From NCBI RefSeq assembly GCF_024347455.1, contig NZ_AP025483.1:1674001-1738000 (forward strand): DNA of 64,000 bases, in the 5' to 3' direction. Below, one piece after another: positions 60,660-64,000 of the stretch. The number at the start of each line of letters is the position of its first letter. Positions within the stretch are counted from its first letter, which is position 1. A program made the position numbers and the translations under genes. The notes under the pieces are model-generated. The model worked only from the letters and a program-made list of their open reading frames with translations. It was not told the DNA's origin and did no database searches. The stretch comes from Vibrio echinoideorum. Its GTDB lineage: Bacteria; Pseudomonadota; Gammaproteobacteria; Enterobacterales; Vibrionaceae.

Positions 60660-61642
60660 ATACGCATAAAACTAAAGCTCTAGCATCAAATGACCGAGCT
60701 GTAACAAACAGAGCCCTTGAAAGCAGAGTCCCTAAAAATAGAGAGTTAAACCATAAAGTGCGAACCATTCAGAATACAGACAAAGGCATTGGGCTACGCA
60801 GTGAGCATATTGAACTGCTCGCTCGTTCCCCAAAGCACCCTGATATTGATTTTCTGGAGTTAGCTCCCGAGAACTGGATGAGCTTAGGTGGTCTTAAGCG
60901 CGAACAGCTACAGGATATAGCGAAGCAATACCCTTTAGTTGCCCACGGTTTAAGTTTATCTATTGGAGATTGCCAACCGCTTAATACGAAGTTTGTACGT
61001 CAGGTTGGTCAGTTTCTCGATGATCTAAAGATCCAAGTGTATAGCGAACACTTGAGCTTTTCTCGTGACAACCAGGGGTATCTGTATGAACTGTTACCTG
61101 TGCCACGTCGCGCAGAAAACATCGATTATTTGGCAGATAGAATCAAGCAAGTTCAGGACATCATTCAACGTCCTTTAGTGATGGAGAACATCTCTTATTA
61201 CCACAATTATGGAGATGAGATGCCTGAGGGTGAGTTTATCGCTGAAATAGCAAAGCGCAGCGGTTGTGAGTTGTTGGTCGATATCAACAACCTGTACGTG
61301 AATAGCCAAAACCATCACTTTGATGCGGCTGAAATGCTTAAGGCTTTACCGAGCGATGCTATTCGCTACTACCACATTGCTGGGCATTTAGTTGAGACTG
61401 ACAGAGCGGTTGAAGGTAACAAGTCGTTACTTGATACCCACGGGATGGAAGTACAACCAGCGGTTGTCGATTTGGCGCGTTACACCTTCTCTCTTCATGG
61501 CAGCAAACCGTTATTGCTAGAAAGAGACAACAACGTACCGCCTTTGGTCGTACTGACTGAGGAATTGCGAACGGTGCACAGTCAGGTTCTAGACGCAGGT
61601 GTTGTTCATTGCCCAATGAATCAGGAGTTGGTTTATGCATAA
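60647..61642 (+). CDS. MNIO (DUF692) RiPP-modifying enzyme, BufB-like
   Basis: The 331-aa protein has the DUF692 opening GIGLRSEHIELLARSPKHPDIDFLELAPENWM, and iron-binding residues in AHGLSLSIG, YSEHLSF, LVMENISYY, LLVDINNLYVN and YYHIAGH. It is a multinuclear non-haem iron oxidative enzyme that modifies Cys in the precursor. The first 45 residues are an unusual basic extension. The start overlaps the precursor stop. Confidence 0.85.
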   Translation: MWPVDTHKTKALASNDRAVTNRALESRVPKNRELNHKVRTIQNTDKGIGLRSEHIELLARSPKHPDIDFLELAPENWMSLGGLKREQLQDIAKQYPLVAHGLSLSIGDCQPLNTKFVRQVGQFLDDLKIQVYSEHLSFSRDNQGYLYELLPVPRRAENIDYLADRIKQVQDIIQRPLVMENISYYHNYGDEMPEGEFIAEIAKRSGCELLVDINNLYVNSQNHHFDAAEMLKALPSDAIRYYHIAGHLVETDRAVEGNKSLLDTHGMEVQPAVVDLARYTFSLHGSKPLLLERDNNVPPLVVLTEELRTVHSQVLDAGVVHCPMNQELVYA

Positions 61643-62420
61643 CCCTCCGAGCATGATGATCACTCAAACGCAGGCGTTAAGCGCATTGATACGTTTGCCA
61701 CTCGAAGAAAACTCTCAGTGCCGATACAGCGAGTTTATTAGAGACAACGTGTTTGGTGTATTGAACAACACATTTCCGTTGTTTTGTCAGCAAATCGAAC
61801 AAAGCCAATTATTGATATTGGTGGATGAGTTTGTGGTTGTGCATTACGCATCAGAACCGGAGTTTCACCACATTGCTACCGAGTTTGTCAGCTTTGTTCA
61901 ACGTCGAACTCAACCAATGGGTATGTCTAGTCTGGGTGATTTGTCTACTTTGAGTGCGAGTCATGAGCTCACAGCCGACCAACTGGCGGTGTTGGAGTAC
62001 GAATGGTGTGCTTTTTGCGTTGAGATTGACGCTTCAAAGCAAGTATTGCCGATGTCGTGGAGGGGTGACCTTCGTGCTGATGAACACCAGCTTAAATTGG
62101 GTTTGCTCGTCAACAGTACGATGAAGCTCGTGCAGGTGCCTTTCCTTGTTCATGGTGAGTCATTGACGTTTCTAACACGAAGGCGATACCCCATTTATTA
62201 CGCGATTTATCGCGACTCTGACCAACGCGTCAACACGATAAAACTAAGAGAAATTGATGTTGCGATTATCCAAATAATCCAACAACAACCAAATCGTTCT
62301 TTAGCCGATATAAAACAAATAATTGCTCAACAATTGGCGAGATTCGAATTTATTAATTGGGTCAAACACTTCAGCGAGATTGAGCTGATTGGTGCTTACT
62401 CTTTAGGAGAAAAAATATGA
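61635..62420 (+). CDS. DUF2063 family partner protein, BufC-like
   Basis: The 261-aa protein has the N-terminal DUF2063 domain (LSALIRLPLEENSQCRYSEFIRDNVFGVLNNTFPLF, about residues 14-50). It pairs with MNIO enzymes to recognise the precursor. It overlaps the MNIO gene by 8 bases and doxX by 4. The C-terminal half is less conserved. Confidence 0.8.
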   Translation: MHNPPSMMITQTQALSALIRLPLEENSQCRYSEFIRDNVFGVLNNTFPLFCQQIEQSQLLILVDEFVVVHYASEPEFHHIATEFVSFVQRRTQPMGMSSLGDLSTLSASHELTADQLAVLEYEWCAFCVEIDASKQVLPMSWRGDLRADEHQLKLGLLVNSTMKLVQVPFLVHGESLTFLTRRRYPIYYAIYRDSDQRVNTIKLREIDVAIIQIIQQQPNRSLADIKQIIAQQLARFEFINWVKHFSEIELIGAYSLGEKI

Positions 62421-63025
62421 TTAAGTCAGCGCTCAACTGGTACGACGCAATTGTCGAAAAGTGCAAACAATACGATTATTTAGTGCTGCTGGCAGTACGT
62501 CTTTACTTAATTCCCGTTATTTATGTCGGTGCGCGATCTAAGGTACTTGGCTTTGCAGGAACCGTTGCGTGGTTTGGTGCTTCAGCTGCCGATGGTGGTC
62601 TAAACCTCCCTTTCCCTGAATTGCTGGCTTTTTTAGCTGCAGCTACTGAAGTACTAGGCTGCATTTGTATCGCGTTAGGTCTGTTTACTCGTTTTATCTC
62701 GATTCCTATGATTTTCATGATGAGTGTGGCCAGTGCCATGGTTCACTGGAAGCACGGTTGGGACGCGATTGCGACAGGCGGTATGGAAGCAACAGTTCGA
62801 CTTAACGGCTTCATCGAGTGGCTTTCTGTTAACTTCCCAGGTCGTTACAACTACATCACAGAGCTTGGCGACCCGGTAATGCTGAACAACGGTATGGAAT
62901 TCGCAGGAACTTACTTCGTGATGCTATTGGTGTTGCTTGTTTATGGTGGTGGTCGTTACGTCAGCGCCGATTACTGGATACGTAAACAGTTCTCTAAAAA
63001 GCAAGATAAAGCACTTCGTTGGTAA
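62417..63025 (+). CDS. DoxX family membrane protein
   Basis: The 202-aa protein has four membrane helices, with the DoxX-type LLAVRLYLIPVIYVGARSKVLGF and AATEVLGCICIALGLFTRF. It closes the bufferin-like operon, as is common for this gene set. DoxX proteins are linked to redox or thiol stress; the exact role here is unknown. Confidence 0.85.
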   Translation: MIKSALNWYDAIVEKCKQYDYLVLLAVRLYLIPVIYVGARSKVLGFAGTVAWFGASAADGGLNLPFPELLAFLAAATEVLGCICIALGLFTRFISIPMIFMMSVASAMVHWKHGWDAIATGGMEATVRLNGFIEWLSVNFPGRYNYITELGDPVMLNNGMEFAGTYFVMLLVLLVYGGGRYVSADYWIRKQFSKKQDKALRW

Positions 63026-63101
63026 GAGATTCAGTTAATAGAGTCACATGTAAATCTTTAATTAGTCCTCTCTAATTATCCTTTCCTTTTTCATTGTCTT
63101 A

Positions 63102-63121
63102 CCCGTCACATCCGTGGCGGG
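63102..63121 (+). promoter_or_regulatory. Hairpin just before the cydA ribosome site
   Basis: CCCGTCAC and GTGGCGGG pair (one G-U) across ATCC. The hairpin ends two bases before the AAGGAG ribosome site of cydA. It could affect translation or mRNA stability. Confidence 0.55.
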
Positions 63122-63132
63122 AAGGAGTTTTT

Positions 63133-64000
63133 ATGCTTACAGATGTCGTTGATCTGTCGCGGTTTCAATTCGCAAGTACCGCTCTTTATCATTTTATATT
63201 CGTTCCCCTAACTATAGGTCTCTCCTTCTTACTCGCAGTGATGGAATCGCTGTATGTTATGACCAACAAAACCATCTACAAGGACATGACCAAGTTTTGG
63301 GGAAAGTTGTTTGGTATTAACTTCGCTATTGGTGTTGCAACGGGCTTAACTATGGAGTTCCAGTTTGGTACTAACTGGGCTTACTATTCTCACTATGTGG
63401 GCGACATATTCGGTGCTCCACTTGCTATCGAAGCATTGATAGCGTTCTTTTTGGAATCGACTTTAGTGGGGCTGTTCTTCTTTGGCTGGGACAGGCTTTC
63501 TAAACGTCAGCATTTGTCGATCACTTGGTTAACCGCCCTAGGTTCAAACTTCTCTGGTTTATGGATTTTGATGGCAAACGGTTGGATGCAAAATCCTGTT
63601 GGTGCGGAGTTTAACTTTGAAACCATGCGTATGGAGATGACTGACTTTGTCGAAGTTATCTTTAACCCAGTAACACAAGTGAAGTTTGTTCATACCGTTT
63701 CAGCAGGTTACACCACTGGCGCATTGTTTATTATGGGGATCAGCGCTTATTACATGCTGAAAGGTCGCGACCTACCATTCGCTCGCCGCTCTTTTGCTGT
63801 TGCTAGTGCATTTGGGATGGCCGCTATTTTATCAACCTTAATGCTTGGCGATGAATCTGGTTATGAATTGGGTGATGTACAAAAAGTAAAATTAGCGGCG
63901 ATTGAAGCTGAGTGGCACACCGAAGAAGCCCCGGCTTCTTTCACGCTGTTTGGTTTCCCGAATCAAGAGACTATGGAAACGGACTATGCGATTAAAATCC
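63133..64000 (+). CDS. cydA: Cytochrome bd ubiquinol oxidase subunit I (3' end outside window)
   Basis: The frame from the ATG at 63133 runs off the window. It opens [20 protein letters not shown] and then [20 protein letters not shown]. Conserved CydA features are present: the haem-ligand His19 in [10 protein letters not shown], the GTNW/Y region, and the long Q-loop start near [13 protein letters not shown]. It is the catalytic subunit of the high-affinity bd oxidase. GAAGGAG precedes the start. A cydB gene is expected beyond the window. Confidence 0.93.
   Translation, partial: MLTDVVDLSRFQFASTALYHFIFVPLTIGLSFLLAVMESLYVMTNKTIYKDMTKFWGKLFGINFAIGVATGLTMEFQFGTNWAYYSHYVGDIFGAPLAIEALIAFFLESTLVGLFFFGWDRLSKRQHLSITWLTALGSNFSGLWILMANGWMQNPVGAEFNFETMRMEMTDFVEVIFNPVTQVKFVHTVSAGYTTGALFIMGISAYYMLKGRDLPFARRSFAVASAFGMAAILSTLMLGDESGYELGDVQKVKLAAIEAEWHTEEAPASFTLFGFPNQETMETDYAIKI

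Overview
The window reads as chromosome 1 of a Vibrio, probably near the Splendidus clade (the clade is a weak guess). The genus call rests on the ccoNOQP-ccoHIS-fnr-uspE-ttcA order, a twin potD operon, a formate dehydrogenase cluster with DUF3305/DUF3306 genes, and a 28-bp site at 7549-7576 that matches the Vibrio chromosome 1 dif (XerC/XerD) site from memory at nearly every base. The window therefore lies in the replication terminus, a known landing zone for filamentous phages.

Region 1 (1-7576) is a tandem array of a small filamentous-phage-like element with a 3672-bp unit, integrated at dif. The first copy is cut by the window edge. The second runs from 2353 to 6024 and is followed by an ISNCY-type insertion sequence with a CTCTT target duplication abutting dif. 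The unit has a CRI-type replication initiator, a presumed ssDNA-binding protein, small ORFs and a Cro/C1-type repressor. It has no recognisable Zot/gpI, adsorption or secretin gene, so it looks like a satellite. Each unit carries three direct copies of the XerC arm, each overlapping the stop codon of a small ORF. This cassette-like arrangement is the most unusual thing seen.

Region 2 (7577-about 23600) is a defence island. It opens with a tyrosine recombinase truncated by an IS3-family element that is itself split by an IS21-family element. Then come an AbiE-type toxin-antitoxin pair, a Gabija pair (gajB, gajA), a GHKL ATPase fused to a Shedu-like nuclease domain, and a divergent pair of DndB/DGQHR-like genes. 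One of that pair is split in two, and a short Xre/MbcA/ParS antitoxin-like ORF lies downstream of it.

Region 3 (23600-64000) is core chromosome. It holds a FIST sensor with a hybrid histidine kinase, and cbb3 oxidase with its assembly genes, fnr, uspE and ttcA. A DUF2987 protein and a Bax-like glucosaminidase follow, then the spermidine/putrescine ABC transporter with two potD genes, cobB, and amtB with a sigma-54 promoter. The formate dehydrogenase operon with its TorD-like chaperone, polyferredoxin and fdhD comes next, then a bufferin-type RiPP operon (MBL hydrolase, BufA-like precursor, MNIO/DUF692 enzyme, DUF2063 partner, DoxX). The start of cydA is cut by the window end. The theme is respiration, redox and metal handling.
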